Source of the DNA: Streptomyces liliifuscus
GTDB taxonomy: Bacteria; Actinomycetota; Actinomycetes; Streptomycetales; Streptomycetaceae
Assembly (NCBI RefSeq): GCF_016598615.1
Contig: NZ_CP066831.1
Location: 7,316,001-7,380,000 of the forward strand
Length of the DNA: 64,000 nucleotides
Direction: 5' to 3'
Positions 8,570 to 17,152 of the stretch are shown here, one piece after another (positions within the stretch are counted from its first letter, which is position 1; each line of letters starts with the position of its first letter). The notes beneath the pieces are model-generated. The model was not told the origin of the DNA. It saw nothing but the letters and a program-made list of their open reading frames with translations, and ran no database searches. Both the position numbers and the translations under genes were made by a program.

Positions 8570-9490
8570 TCAGGACCCGGCCCCGTACTCGGCCAGCGCC
8601 TCCGCCACCGCCCGGTGCGCCACGGTGGCGAGTACGGGATTCGTTACCCGGTAGTGGTGCTCCGCGACCAGGCCGAAGCACAGGGCCCAGCCCCGTCCCC
8701 GTGCCCAGGTCGCGTCGTCGACCTCGGCCGCCTCGCGGAACAGGCCGCGGGTCTCCGGGGTGAAGACGGCCCAGGCGGCGAGTACGTCGGCCGCCGGGTC
8801 GCCGACGCCGAGGCCGCCGAAGTCGATGACCGCGCCGAGGCGGCCTCCGTGGGCGAGCAGGTTGCCCGGCAGGAGGTCGCCGTGGAGCCAGACCGGGTCG
8901 CCGTCCCACTGGGGGAGCCGCAGCGCCTCCTCCCAGGCGGCGGTCGCGAGGTCCGCGTCCAGCGTGCCGGCCGCGCCCAGGTCGCGGATCGCGGCACGGA
9001 CGTCGTCCTCACCGTCGTCGGTGAGTGGCCCGCCACGCCAGGACGGCGGCCCGCCGGTGGCGTCGACCTTCCGCAGCGCCGCGACGAACCGTCCCAACTC
9101 GACGGCGGCGTCGGCGAGTTCGGCCCGACCGCTGAGAGGAGCGTCGTAGATGTTGTCGCCGTCCAGCCAGCGGAACACACCCCACGGCAGCGCGTACCCC
9201 TCGCCGGGCGTCCCCTTGGCGAGCGGTACCGGAACGGCCAGCGGAAGGTGCGGCGCCAGCAGCGGCAGCCACCGCTGCTCCTTGTCCACCTGCCGGGCCC
9301 CACCGGGCAGCCGCGGCAGTCGTACGACCATGTCCTCGCCCAGCCGGTACATGGCGTTGTCGGTTCCGGCGGAACGGACCTCCCGGACGAGCAGCTCCGC
9401 CCACTCGGGGAACTGCTCCGCCACCAGTCGGCCGACGAGCGCAGCGTCGATGTCGAGTTCGTCGGCGTGCATCTTCGTCTTCGGTGGCAT
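8570..9490 (-). CDS. Aminoglycoside phosphotransferase-family kinase
   Basis: A 306-residue APH/choline-kinase-fold protein. The catalytic loop is VWLHGDLLPGNLLAHGG (HGDxxxxN with catalytic Asp and metal-binding Asn) and the second metal site is AVIDFGGLGVGDPAADV. The N-terminal lobe has the G-loop/lysine region around YRLGEDMVVRLPRL. The family phosphorylates small alcohols or amines; real aminoglycoside resistance cannot be claimed. The start MPPKTKMHADELDID matches many Streptomyces homologues of this type. It lies 76 bp downstream of another kinase-fold gene on the same strand, and the two may be cotranscribed. Confidence 0.87.
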   Translation of the reverse strand: MPPKTKMHADELDIDAALVGRLVAEQFPEWAELLVREVRSAGTDNAMYRLGEDMVVRLPRLPGGARQVDKEQRWLPLLAPHLPLAVPVPLAKGTPGEGYALPWGVFRWLDGDNIYDAPLSGRAELADAAVELGRFVAALRKVDATGGPPSWRGGPLTDDGEDDVRAAIRDLGAAGTLDADLATAAWEEALRLPQWDGDPVWLHGDLLPGNLLAHGGRLGAVIDFGGLGVGDPAADVLAAWAVFTPETRGLFREAAEVDDATWARGRGWALCFGLVAEHHYRVTNPVLATVAHRAVAEALAEYGAGS

Positions 9491-9566
9491 GGGTCTCCGT
9501 AGGTCGGGCGTGGGCAGTCGTGATCGGCAGTGATCAGTCGTCGGGCAGTCTTCAGGGGCGGAGCGG

Positions 9567-10700
9567 TCAGGAGACGAACAGGCCCTGGCCGGCGCCGATC
9601 CGGTGGATCTCCTCCACCGGATACGGGGTTCGCCTGCTCTCGTTCTGGAGTGTGCGGCTGAAGTCCGCGAACACCGTCGCCAGCGGCGCGTATCGCGTCA
9701 CGATCGCCGCGGCGGCAGCGGGGAGTTCGGCGGGGTGCGCACCCTGGGCGCAGGCGCGGATCATTTCCTCGCGGTCGTCCCTCCCGTACTCGTAGACGGC
9801 GGTGATCAGCCATTTCACCAGGTAGGTGATCGTGTAGCAGCGGTCGTACGTCCGGTGCCGCTCGAAGAAGCGGGTGTGTTCCGGGGAGAGGCCGAAGCCG
9901 GAGGACAGGGCCAGGCCGTAGTCCGCGAAGTACAGGCGGCGGCCGTCGGTCAGGATGTTCTCGAAGTGGGCGTCGAAGTGGATGAGCCCGCGCGAGTTCA
10001 TGAAGGACGTGCCCGCGTGCAGGGCCTCGTCCACCCAGGAGCACGCCCGGTCCGCCGACTCGCCGCCCTCCCGGATCCGTTCGTCGAGCCACTGGTGCAG
10101 GGTCCGCGGCACGTACTCCAGGAAGAGGGTGAGGCTCGCCGAGGCCCCTCGGAGCCCTTCGAGCCGATGACGCACCTCCGGGCTGCCGTCCCAGAACGCG
10201 ACGACCCGGTCGACGTCGGCCAACTCCTCGGGCAGAGCAGACGGGTCGTCCGATTCGCCCGAGTTGTCCGGGTCGCTCGCATAGTCCGGCAGTACGCGCC
10301 AGTGGTACGTCAGCGGAAAGCCCTGGAAGTCGTTCGCGAGCACCCAGTTCGTGGTCATCTCGTGCACGGCCAGTTCCTGCCAGGCTCCGAAGCCGGGCCC
10401 GCCGATGCCGTAGTGGCAGATGGCGGGCAGCCCGTAGACGTTCGCGGTCGACCGCACGTTCTTCGGCAGCGTGTCCGCCGCGGTCAGGGGCACGCGTTTG
10501 ACGAAGACCTGGGTGCCGTCGACATCCAGGAGCGCCGACCGTCCGCCGATGCCGGAACCGAGAGGTGCCGCCCCGCGTACGAGGGCGTTCAGTTCGTCGT
10601 CGCCGTACTCGGCCAACGAGGCGGAAACGGCGCTGTACGTGGCCAGGCGCACGCCGTGCGACCTGCTGGATGTGTCACTCCGGTACCGGGAATCGGGCAT
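9567..10700 (-). CDS. Protein-kinase-like / phosphotransferase-fold protein
   Basis: A protein of about 377 residues with a kinase-like fold. The N-lobe has VFVKRVPLT (candidate ATP-binding Lys) and the catalytic loop is LIHFDAHFENILTDGRRLYFADYGLALSSGFG, that is HFDxHxxN followed by DYG instead of DFG. The middle segment (ELAVHEMTTNWVLAND) is typical of an unnamed Streptomyces family annotated only as 'protein kinase family'. Substrate and role are unknown. In-frame starts exist at 10736 (GTG), 10724 and 10700 with no convincing ribosome site; 10700 is chosen because conserved-looking sequence begins about 25 residues later. It is transcribed away from the MoxR/vWA pair, and its 5' end lies 157 bp from the MoxR start. 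Confidence 0.75.
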   Translation of the reverse strand: MPDSRYRSDTSSRSHGVRLATYSAVSASLAEYGDDELNALVRGAAPLGSGIGGRSALLDVDGTQVFVKRVPLTAADTLPKNVRSTANVYGLPAICHYGIGGPGFGAWQELAVHEMTTNWVLANDFQGFPLTYHWRVLPDYASDPDNSGESDDPSALPEELADVDRVVAFWDGSPEVRHRLEGLRGASASLTLFLEYVPRTLHQWLDERIREGGESADRACSWVDEALHAGTSFMNSRGLIHFDAHFENILTDGRRLYFADYGLALSSGFGLSPEHTRFFERHRTYDRCYTITYLVKWLITAVYEYGRDDREEMIRACAQGAHPAELPAAAAAIVTRYAPLATVFADFSRTLQNESRRTPYPVEEIHRIGAGQGLFVS

Positions 10701-10857
10701 TGGATCAGAGTTCCACAGGGGCATGGCCGGGGACACCGGAAATCGCCACGGGATGATCTCGGGGCCCGGACCGCTCTATGTTGCTTGGACAAAGGGCGGA
10801 GGGGCCGGTCTCGCGGGCCTCAACAAGGCCGCGCAGGCGAGGAGTTGGATATTGGAC

Positions 10858-12129
10858 ATGGGCGCGCAGGACAGGCCGGACGTACGGGATGCATCGGACG
10901 TATCGGATGCGCCGGGTGCTTCAGACGCATCGGGTGGACCGGACGCGCAGGACACGGCCAAGAGGCTGCGGGCGATCGGTGACGAGCTGTCGGACCGTTT
11001 CTACGAGCGGGCCGACGTGGTGCGGACGCTGGTGGTGACGTTGCTGGCCGGACAGCACTCGTTGGTGCTGGGCCCGCCCGGGACGGCGAAGTCCGAGCTG
11101 GCCCGGGAACTCACGGGCAGGTTCGAGGGGGCGGCCTACTGGGAGATCCTCCTGTCGAAGTTCACCGCCCCGACGAGGATGTTCGGCCCCGTCGACGTCG
11201 CCGCGCTGGCCCGGGGCGAGTACCGCCAGGTCTACGACGGCCGTGCCACGACCGCGCACATCGCGTTCATCGACGAGATCTTCAAGTGCTCGACGGCGGC
11301 GCTGAACGAGACGCTGGGCTTCCTCAACGAGCGGATCTACCACCCCGAGAGCGGCGGCGAGCCGATCCGCTGCCCCCTGATCGGGGCCATCACGGCGAGC
11401 AACGAACTGCCGAGCGGGGAGGACACGGCCGCGATCTACGACCGGCTGCTGGTGCGGATCGAGGTGGGCTACCTGGCTGACCCCTCGAACTTCGCCGCGC
11501 TGGTCCGCTCCGCCGTGGGCCGCCCGGCGGCAGCGCCCCGGACCACCGTCGGACTGGCCGCGCTGCAGCACGCCGTGACCCGGGCCGTCCCGGCCGTGGA
11601 TGTCCCCGACGTGATCGTGGACGCCGTGTGCACCCTGCGGGCCGCCCTGCGCCGCAAGGAACTCGTCGCCTCCGACCGCCGCTGGCGACAGGCGGTGGGC
11701 CTGCTCCAGGCGTCCGCGTACCTCGACGGCCGCCCGGCGGTCGCCGAGACCGACCTGTCGGTGCTGACCCATGTGCTGTGGGACTCCCCGGCCGAGCGCC
11801 CGACCGTCGAGCGCGAGGTGCTGCAACTGGTCAACCCCGACGCCAAGGAGGCGCTCGACCTGGCCGACGACATCGAGGAACTGGAGGCCCAACTCGACGC
11901 CATGGCAGGGCAGTCCCGCGAAGCGCTGAGCGAGTGGGTCATCAAGAAGGCCCACAACAAACTCGCCATGGCGGGCAAGCGGCTGGAGAAGCTGCGCGAG
12001 GAGGCCGCGGGCGCCGGCCGCTCCACCGCCGCCATCGACCGGGTCACCGGCCGCCAGCGCGCCGTCCGCGCCCGCGTCCTCACCGAGGCCCTCGGCATGG
12101 ACGCGAGCATGGTTCAAGCGCAGCTCTGA
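10858..12129 (+). CDS. MoxR-type AAA+ ATPase, RavA-like
   Basis: A 423-residue AAA+ ATPase of the MoxR/RavA branch. The Walker A is LGPPGTAKSELARELTG, Walker B HIAFIDEIFKCS, sensor 1 LIGAITASNELPS, and an arginine-finger region follows in IYDRLLVRIEVG. After the ATPase core and helical lid, a coiled tail (about residues 320-400, rich in Glu/Lys/Ala) resembles the extra segment of RavA. The ATG at 10858 is preceded by GAGGAG and agrees with the domain start; longer in-frame extensions run antisense to the divergent kinase-like gene. The first 40 residues are a degenerate D/A/S/G-rich repeat (DASDVSDAPGASDASG). It is 26 bp upstream of a vWA protein, so the pair should form a chaperone-like NTPase plus metal-binding adaptor. 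Confidence 0.87.
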   Translation: MGAQDRPDVRDASDVSDAPGASDASGGPDAQDTAKRLRAIGDELSDRFYERADVVRTLVVTLLAGQHSLVLGPPGTAKSELARELTGRFEGAAYWEILLSKFTAPTRMFGPVDVAALARGEYRQVYDGRATTAHIAFIDEIFKCSTAALNETLGFLNERIYHPESGGEPIRCPLIGAITASNELPSGEDTAAIYDRLLVRIEVGYLADPSNFAALVRSAVGRPAAAPRTTVGLAALQHAVTRAVPAVDVPDVIVDAVCTLRAALRRKELVASDRRWRQAVGLLQASAYLDGRPAVAETDLSVLTHVLWDSPAERPTVEREVLQLVNPDAKEALDLADDIEELEAQLDAMAGQSREALSEWVIKKAHNKLAMAGKRLEKLREEAAGAGRSTAAIDRVTGRQRAVRARVLTEALGMDASMVQAQL

Positions 12130-12155
12130 ACACCGGGGGAGGGGTCAGGACGACC

Positions 12156-13925
12156 ATGGGTGAGGCACCGAGCACGCTCGACGAACTGGCCCGCCGGGCC
12201 GGGAAGTGGCTGAGCCTGTCCGCCGCCGCTACCCAGCGGCACACCGCGGCCGTGGCCGCGGACCGGTTCGACCGGATCACCTGGCGCGACACCTACGAGC
12301 AGTCGGCCGCACTGCGCGAACTGGCCGAGGAACTGAACGAGCGGTACGACCACACTCACCGGGACGTCTACGACCACACTCACCGGGACGCCTACGGCCG
12401 AACGCACCAGGACGCCCACGGCCGCAGCCGCCAAGACGCCCACGGCCGCCCCTCCGCCCGCCCCTCCACCCACACCACGGACCTCCTGACCGACGTGTTC
12501 CTGGCCGCGTACAAGGTCAACCCGCGGTTGCGCGAGCGCACGGAGATGGACGCCTCCCGGCTGGTAAACCACCAGGTCATCACGTCACTGGTGGAGTCAC
12601 CGGAGTTCGCCGAACTGCGCCGGGAAACGGCCGGCGACCCCTACGCCGCCGCCATGGCCGTCCTCGCCCAGGCCACCGCGCTGCGCCGGATGCTGGAGGC
12701 CACCCGGGACGCCCAGGACAAGGCCGAGCAGGCGAGAGAAGCCCAGCAGGACACCGAACGCGCGGCGACCACCGTCGCCGAGGCACTCCAGCAGGCAGCC
12801 GCCGAGACCGCCGAGACCGCCGGGGCCGCCGAGGCCGACGAGGACGGCGCCGCGCCGACCCCGGACGGCGCCGCCGCCGTACAACGGACGATCGAAGCCG
12901 CCGAGGCGGCCCAAGCCGCCGCGGGGCAAGCAGCCCAAAGCGCCGCACAAGCCCTCACCACAGCAGCCCCCGGTATCCGCGCAGCCGCGCGGCACGCGGC
13001 GGCGAAGGCAGCTGAGGGCGCCCGCGCCGAGGCCGCGCTGATGCGGGCATGGGGCGTCGGCCCCGGCGAACTTGAGCGGATGCCGTTCGACCGACGGGCC
13101 CGCCTCGCCGAGCGGTTGCGCACCAGCCGTCTCGCCGAGTGGGCCGAACTCATCGGCCGTTTCCGGCAGATGGCCGACGGCGAGCGCGCCCGCAGGGTGG
13201 AGAACGCGACCGGCGAGCTGGTCGGTGTCACGCTCGGCAACGACCTCTCCCGCGTCATCCCCTCCGAGCTGGCCAACCTCGGCCTGCCCGCCCTGCGTGC
13301 GGTGTTCGCCGCGCGCTACGCCGCCGGGGAGCTGATGCTCTACGACAGCCAGGGGGAGCAGACCACCGGCCGGGGCGCGATCATCGCGTGCGTGGACACC
13401 TCGCACTCCATGTACGAGGCAGGGCCCGGCGGAATCACCCGGGAGGCCTGGGCCAAGGCGTGCGCCCTGGCACTCCTCGACCAGGCCCGCCACGCGGGGC
13501 GTGACTTCGTCGGCATCCTGTTCTCCGCCGCCGACAAGCTCAAGGTCTTCCGCTTCCCGGCCGACCGGCCCGCAGACATCGCCCATGTCCTCGACTTCGC
13601 GGAGACCTTCCTCGGCGGCGGCACCAGCTACCAGAGGCCGCTGTCGGCGGCCGGCGGCCTGCTGGAGGAGGAGTTCAACGACGCCGCCCGTATGCGCGGT
13701 GACATCGTGATGCTCACCGACGACGACTGCGGCGTCACCCAGGAGTGGATGCGCGGCTGGAACGACGCCAAGCACCGGTTGGGCTTCCGGGTCTTCGGCG
13801 TGGCCATCGGCGCCCCGCGCGTCGCGGAGGCCGACTCGGTCCTGGACGCCCTGTGCGACAACCTCCGCGCCGTCGAGGACCTCACCGACGTCCACGCCGC
13901 CGCCGACCTCTTCCGCGTGATCTGA
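12156..13925 (+). CDS. vWA-domain protein, ViaA-like partner of MoxR ATPase
   Basis: A 589-residue protein. The C-terminal 200 residues form a von Willebrand A domain with a complete MIDAS: DTSHS (Asp at residue 414) in ACVDTSHSMYEAG, a later Thr in the GGGTSYQRPL segment, and MLTDDDCG. The preceding part (about residues 290-400) includes ERMPFDRRARLAERLRTSRL and GDLSRVIPSEL-type sequence typical of ViaA proteins that pair with RavA. Residues 64-95 are four His/Asp-rich octapeptide repeats. Residues 180-290 are an Ala/Glu/Gln-rich coiled-coil stretch. It follows the ATPase by 26 bp with a GGGGAGGGG ribosome site. MoxR-vWA pairs act in metal insertion or complex assembly in other bacteria; the client here is unknown. 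Confidence 0.85.
   Translation: MGEAPSTLDELARRAGKWLSLSAAATQRHTAAVAADRFDRITWRDTYEQSAALRELAEELNERYDHTHRDVYDHTHRDAYGRTHQDAHGRSRQDAHGRPSARPSTHTTDLLTDVFLAAYKVNPRLRERTEMDASRLVNHQVITSLVESPEFAELRRETAGDPYAAAMAVLAQATALRRMLEATRDAQDKAEQAREAQQDTERAATTVAEALQQAAAETAETAGAAEADEDGAAPTPDGAAAVQRTIEAAEAAQAAAGQAAQSAAQALTTAAPGIRAAARHAAAKAAEGARAEAALMRAWGVGPGELERMPFDRRARLAERLRTSRLAEWAELIGRFRQMADGERARRVENATGELVGVTLGNDLSRVIPSELANLGLPALRAVFAARYAAGELMLYDSQGEQTTGRGAIIACVDTSHSMYEAGPGGITREAWAKACALALLDQARHAGRDFVGILFSAADKLKVFRFPADRPADIAHVLDFAETFLGGGTSYQRPLSAAGGLLEEEFNDAARMRGDIVMLTDDDCGVTQEWMRGWNDAKHRLGFRVFGVAIGAPRVAEADSVLDALCDNLRAVEDLTDVHAAADLFRVI
12345..12440 (+). repeat. In-frame 24-bp tandem repeat (His/Asp-rich octapeptide)
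   Basis: Four consecutive 24-bp units encode YDHTHRDV, YDHTHRDA, YGRTHQDA and HGRSRQDA within the vWA protein. The first two units are nearly identical at DNA level and the later ones diverge, giving an age gradient. The His/Asp content suggests a flexible, possibly metal-binding, spacer. Confidence 0.85.
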
Positions 13926-13938
13926 TCTTCTCTGGCCG

Positions 13939-14367
13939 TCAGGGACGGGCGTACGGCCGGGTCATGATCTCCATGTTGTGGCCGTCCGGGTCGGCGAAGT
14001 AGGCGCCACGGCCGCCGAACAGGTCGTTCGTCCGGCCGGGTTCGGTGTGGCTCGGGTCCGCGTAGTACGTGACGCCGAGGACATCCAGGCGGGCGATCAT
14101 GGCGTCGAAGCGGGTGTCGGGCACGAGGAACGCGTAGTGCTGGGGCTGGATGGGCCCGTCCCTGAACGCGTAGTAGTCGAGGGTCACGCCGTTGCCGAGG
14201 TCGATGGGCAGGAAGGGCCCGAAGGGGGCGCCGACCTTCAGCTCCAGGACCGCGGCGAGGAACTCCGCCGACAGGTGCCGGTCCGTCGCGTGGACGACGG
14301 TGTGGTTCAACTGGACTGTGGTCGTGGGCAGTTCGGAGGTGTTCGGGTGCCGCTGGGCATGTGACAT
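13939..14367 (-). CDS. VOC (glyoxalase/dioxygenase fold) family protein
   Basis: A 142-residue vicinal-oxygen-chelate fold protein with paired beta-alpha-beta-beta-beta modules. The first begins VQLNHTVVHATDRHLSAEFLA, with a His that commonly ligates metal. The second contains HYAFLVPDTRFDAMIARLDVLG and ends YFADPDGHNMEIMTRPY, with the usual DPDGHxxE terminal metal ligand. The start at 14367 (MSHAQRH) has an upstream CGGAG; a longer in-frame start at 14427 adds an unlikely basic leader. VOC proteins are glyoxalases, dioxygenases or resistance proteins, and the activity cannot be assigned. It converges with the vWA gene, separated by 13 bp. Confidence 0.83.
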   Translation of the reverse strand: MSHAQRHPNTSELPTTTVQLNHTVVHATDRHLSAEFLAAVLELKVGAPFGPFLPIDLGNGVTLDYYAFRDGPIQPQHYAFLVPDTRFDAMIARLDVLGVTYYADPSHTEPGRTNDLFGGRGAYFADPDGHNMEIMTRPYARP

Positions 14368-14686
14368 CGGTGAGGTGTCTCCGGGTCTTTTGAGTGCGCG
14401 TCGAAGGGCGCGTGTGAACTGGCCCATGGACGCTCAGGGACATGGCGCACGCCTGGGCGGCGCGGCTGCTGCAAAGACACGGAGAAAGGGCGGGGCTCTG
14501 GCCCGCCTCGCGCTCACGCCGAGGCCGGGAACCCCACTCGTGCATGGCTCAAGGCCGACCCGGCAGTCACCCGACCGACCTTAGTGTCGGGCCGGGGGCG
14601 GGGCAACGCGGTTTCTCGTCCGAGCCACAGGGGGCTCCCACCTCTTACCGCGCTGCCTCGCCCCGCCCCGCTCCACGGGCCCGGTG
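14368..14686. other. Intergenic region between M4 protease and VOC genes
   Basis: No credible gene is seen in these 319 bases. A short hairpin (gagcc at 14622-14626 with ggctc at 14633-14637, 6-base loop) lies about 50 bases past the end of the protease gene and could help terminate it. The part nearest 14367 should contain the VOC promoter, but no clear -10/-35 pair is visible. Confidence 0.5.
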
Positions 14687-16330
14687 TCAGTTCACGGACA
14701 CCGCCGACCAGGCCGCCCCCACCGCCCGGTACTCCGCACTTCCCGCCCCGTACAGATCCTTCGCCGCGCTCAGCGTGGCGACCCGCGCGCCCGCGTACTT
14801 CGTCGACGACGTCATGTAGACCGTCAGTGCCCGGTACCAGATCGCGCCGAGCTTGGCCTTGCCGATGCCGGTCACCTTCGCGCCGTTGCACGTCGTGCCG
14901 TTGTGGGCGACGCCGCCGATGGTCTTCGGGCCGCTGCCCTCCGCGAGCAGGTACGCGAAGTGGTTGGCCACGCCCGAGGAGTAGTGGACGTCCAGGTCAC
15001 CGACCGCGGAGGTCCAGCAGTCCGCGGAGTTGCCGTCCTTGGAGGGCTGGTCCATGTAGCGCAGGGCGGAGCGGCCGAAGCCGGACTTCACGATCTTCTC
15101 GCCGATCCGCCAGTCCCCGGGGTCGGCGGGGTTCTTGGCGTAGAACTCCACCAGCGTGCCGAAGATGTCCGACGTCGCCTCGTTCAGACCGCCGGGCTCG
15201 CCCGAGTACGTCAGCGCCGCCGTCTTGGACGTCACGCCGTGCGACATCTCGTGCCCGGCCACGTCCAGGGACACCAGCGGCCCGAAGGTCTTCCCGTCAC
15301 CGTCCCCGTACGTCATGCAGAAGCAACTGTCGTCCCAGAACGCGTTGTTGTACGCGCTGCCGTAGTGCACCCGGTTGTACGAGCCCTTGCCGTCGCCCGC
15401 GATACCGGTGCGCCCGTGGACGTTTTTGTAGTAGTCCCAGGTGGTGTCGGTGCCGTACTGCGCGTCCACCGCCGCCGAGGCACGGCTCGAAGTCGCCCCG
15501 GTTCCCCAGTGGTTGTCGGTGTCGGTGAGAACGGGCGCGGGAGCACGCTGGTAGCAGATGATGAGGATGCAGGAGTCCGTCTTGTTCTTCGTGTCGCCCG
15601 TGTACGTGTTTCCCCGTGTGGGGTCGGAGAGTTGGTACGTCGAACCGGACCGTGTCGTCTCCAGCGGGACCTTGCCGCTGTAGAGGGAGCGGCCGTCACC
15701 GGTCGCCGTCTCGATGCTGTCCCAGGCGTCGATCTGCTTGCCGGTCACCGCGTCGGTGAGGACCACGCGGGCGACGGGGTTGCCGAGCGAGTCCTTGCCC
15801 CCGGCCTCGGTGCGCCAGGCCAGCCTGGGAGTGCCGTGCAGGGCGTCAACGACCAACTGGGGCTTGGCCGTTATCCTGCGAAGCGTCTCGCCGACGTTCG
15901 CCAGGCGCAGTGCCGCGGCGGCCAGGTCGGCGGCCTTCGGGGCGGACACCGAGGGTGTGATGCTCGCGAGGGAGAGCGGACGCGTGGTGGCCCGGTCGGC
16001 GGCCCGGTAGTCGCCGTCCGCCGTCAGGTGGACCACGAAGTCGCCGCCCAGCACGGGGAGTTGGCGGTACGTCCGGTCGTAGCGCACATGCTGTGTGCCG
16101 TCCGCGTCGACGACCACGTCACGGGCCTCGGTGTCCTGTGCGGAGGTGAGGCCCAGTCGGGCGGCCTGGTCGGCGAGCACCGCCGCCGCGTTGCCGAGGA
16201 CGGTGTCCCGGGTCGGTCCGTCGGCCGTCACCGCGCTCGGGGCCAGCGCCCCCGCCAGCAGAGTGGTGGCCGCCGCCGATATACCGACGGTGGCGAGGCG
16301 CGAGCCTCGGATGTGCCGTGTCCGACTCAT
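14687..16330 (-). CDS. Secreted M4-family (thermolysin-like) zinc metalloprotease
   Basis: A 547-residue secreted neutral protease precursor. Residues 1-37 form a Sec signal peptide (basic start, hydrophobic ISAAATTLLAGALAPSA). An FTP/PepSY propeptide follows to about residue 210 (VRYDRTYRQLPVLGGDFVVHL). The mature enzyme has the zinc site VAGHEMSHGV (HExxH, catalytic Glu) and the third ligand in GGLNEATSDIFG. The C-terminal helical domain with catalytic His lies near SAVGDLDVHYSSGVANHFAYL. All catalytic elements are present. The ATG at 16330 has a GAGGAG site 7 bases upstream. It is divergent from the cyclotransferase gene; no adjacent regulator is obvious. Confidence 0.94.
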   Translation of the reverse strand: MSRTRHIRGSRLATVGISAAATTLLAGALAPSAVTADGPTRDTVLGNAAAVLADQAARLGLTSAQDTEARDVVVDADGTQHVRYDRTYRQLPVLGGDFVVHLTADGDYRAADRATTRPLSLASITPSVSAPKAADLAAAALRLANVGETLRRITAKPQLVVDALHGTPRLAWRTEAGGKDSLGNPVARVVLTDAVTGKQIDAWDSIETATGDGRSLYSGKVPLETTRSGSTYQLSDPTRGNTYTGDTKNKTDSCILIICYQRAPAPVLTDTDNHWGTGATSSRASAAVDAQYGTDTTWDYYKNVHGRTGIAGDGKGSYNRVHYGSAYNNAFWDDSCFCMTYGDGDGKTFGPLVSLDVAGHEMSHGVTSKTAALTYSGEPGGLNEATSDIFGTLVEFYAKNPADPGDWRIGEKIVKSGFGRSALRYMDQPSKDGNSADCWTSAVGDLDVHYSSGVANHFAYLLAEGSGPKTIGGVAHNGTTCNGAKVTGIGKAKLGAIWYRALTVYMTSSTKYAGARVATLSAAKDLYGAGSAEYRAVGAAWSAVSVN

Positions 16331-16575
16331 CGAACTCCTCGGGAAGGCACGCGAAACGCGTGGTGGTGGGGGGAGTGGGGAGTGGCTGGTGGGGGGTGTC
16401 CGCACAGTTCTAGGTGGCCCGGACCTGGCATGTCCATAGCGGACTGCCGGGGGATGTGTGAGGGGTGAGAATCGTTTCTGCAAAGGTCCGGGCACGCCGG
16501 GAGAGCCCGGTGGGAGCAAGCCCGGAGAGACCGGGGAGAGCAAGCCCGGAGACACCGGGGAGAGGAGACCACCGG

Positions 16576-16989
16576 GTGAGCGGCCGACTGCCCTTCTTCG
16601 TCTACGGGACCCTGCGCCCCGGCGAGCACAACCACGACCTCTTCCTGCGCGGCCGTACGCGCTCGGAGGTGCCGGGGCGGCTCACCGGCGCGGTGCTCTA
16701 CGACGGTCCGGGCTATCCGTACGCCGTCGAGGAACCCGGCGGCGTGGTGTGCGGGGAGCTGGTCACGGCCGACCCCGACCAGTACGGCCAACTCCTGGGC
16801 GTCCTCGACCGGTTGGAGGAGTACGCACCGGGCGACCCCGGCAACCTCTACGAGCGCGTGGCCAGAGAGGTGACCCGCGAGGACGGCACGGACGTACGGG
16901 CCTGGGTGTACGTGGCGGCCCCCACGGTTGCGGCAGCGCTGCGGGCGCGGGGCAGGCGCATCGACGGGGGCGACTGGCGGACACGCTGA
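16576..16989 (+). CDS. Gamma-glutamylcyclotransferase-family protein (AIG2-like)
   Basis: A 137-residue protein of the GGCT/AIG2 fold. The start is LPFFVYGTLRPGEHNHDLF, carrying the family YGTLR motif. The catalytic acid is probably the Glu in LDRLEEYAPGDP, and NLYERVAREV is typical of the fold. The GTG at 16576 is chosen because AGGAG lies 8-12 bases upstream and YGTLR normally starts within ten residues; the in-frame extension upstream is repeat-derived (SPERPGRASPETPGRG). These enzymes release 5-oxoproline from gamma-glutamyl compounds, but many bacterial members are uncharacterised. Upstream sequence at 16499-16562 is an imperfect repeat of 'agcccggagagaccggggag'. Confidence 0.82.
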   Translation: MSGRLPFFVYGTLRPGEHNHDLFLRGRTRSEVPGRLTGAVLYDGPGYPYAVEEPGGVVCGELVTADPDQYGQLLGVLDRLEEYAPGDPGNLYERVAREVTREDGTDVRAWVYVAAPTVAAALRARGRRIDGGDWRTR

Positions 16990-17040
16990 GGCCCCGGCCG
17001 GACGCGGCCGCCCGAACCGCCCCCGGACTCAGCAGTCCGG

Positions 17041-17134
17041 GCGCCGGTCTCCAGAACGGAACACGGCGTCGGCCTCCAGGGACGGAGCTGCGCGCCGGTC
17101 TCCAGAACGGAACACGGCGTCGGCCTCCAGGGAC
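17041..17134. repeat. 43-bp perfect direct repeat, period 51 bp
   Basis: The same 43 bases, beginning gcgccggtctccagaacgga, occur at 17041-17083 and 17092-17134. A further partial start (gggcgccgg) follows at about 17142. It lies between two converging genes and has no hairpin symmetry of its own. Confidence 0.9.
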
Positions 17135-17152
17135 CGATCCGGGCGCCGGACC

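Noticed and set aside
8570..9490. Aminoglycoside resistance gene
   Set aside because: The fold matches APH-type kinases, but many have unrelated substrates; no antibiotic cluster is nearby.
10471..10857. Extended N-terminus for the RavA-like ATPase
   Set aside because: The extension overlaps the divergent kinase-like gene, and a better ribosome site precedes 10858.
12345..12440. CRISPR-like array
   Set aside because: The units are contiguous 24-bp coding repeats without spacers; no cas genes are present in the window.
17041..17134. CRISPR array
   Set aside because: Only two repeats with an 8-base gap; no spacer-sized unique sequence.
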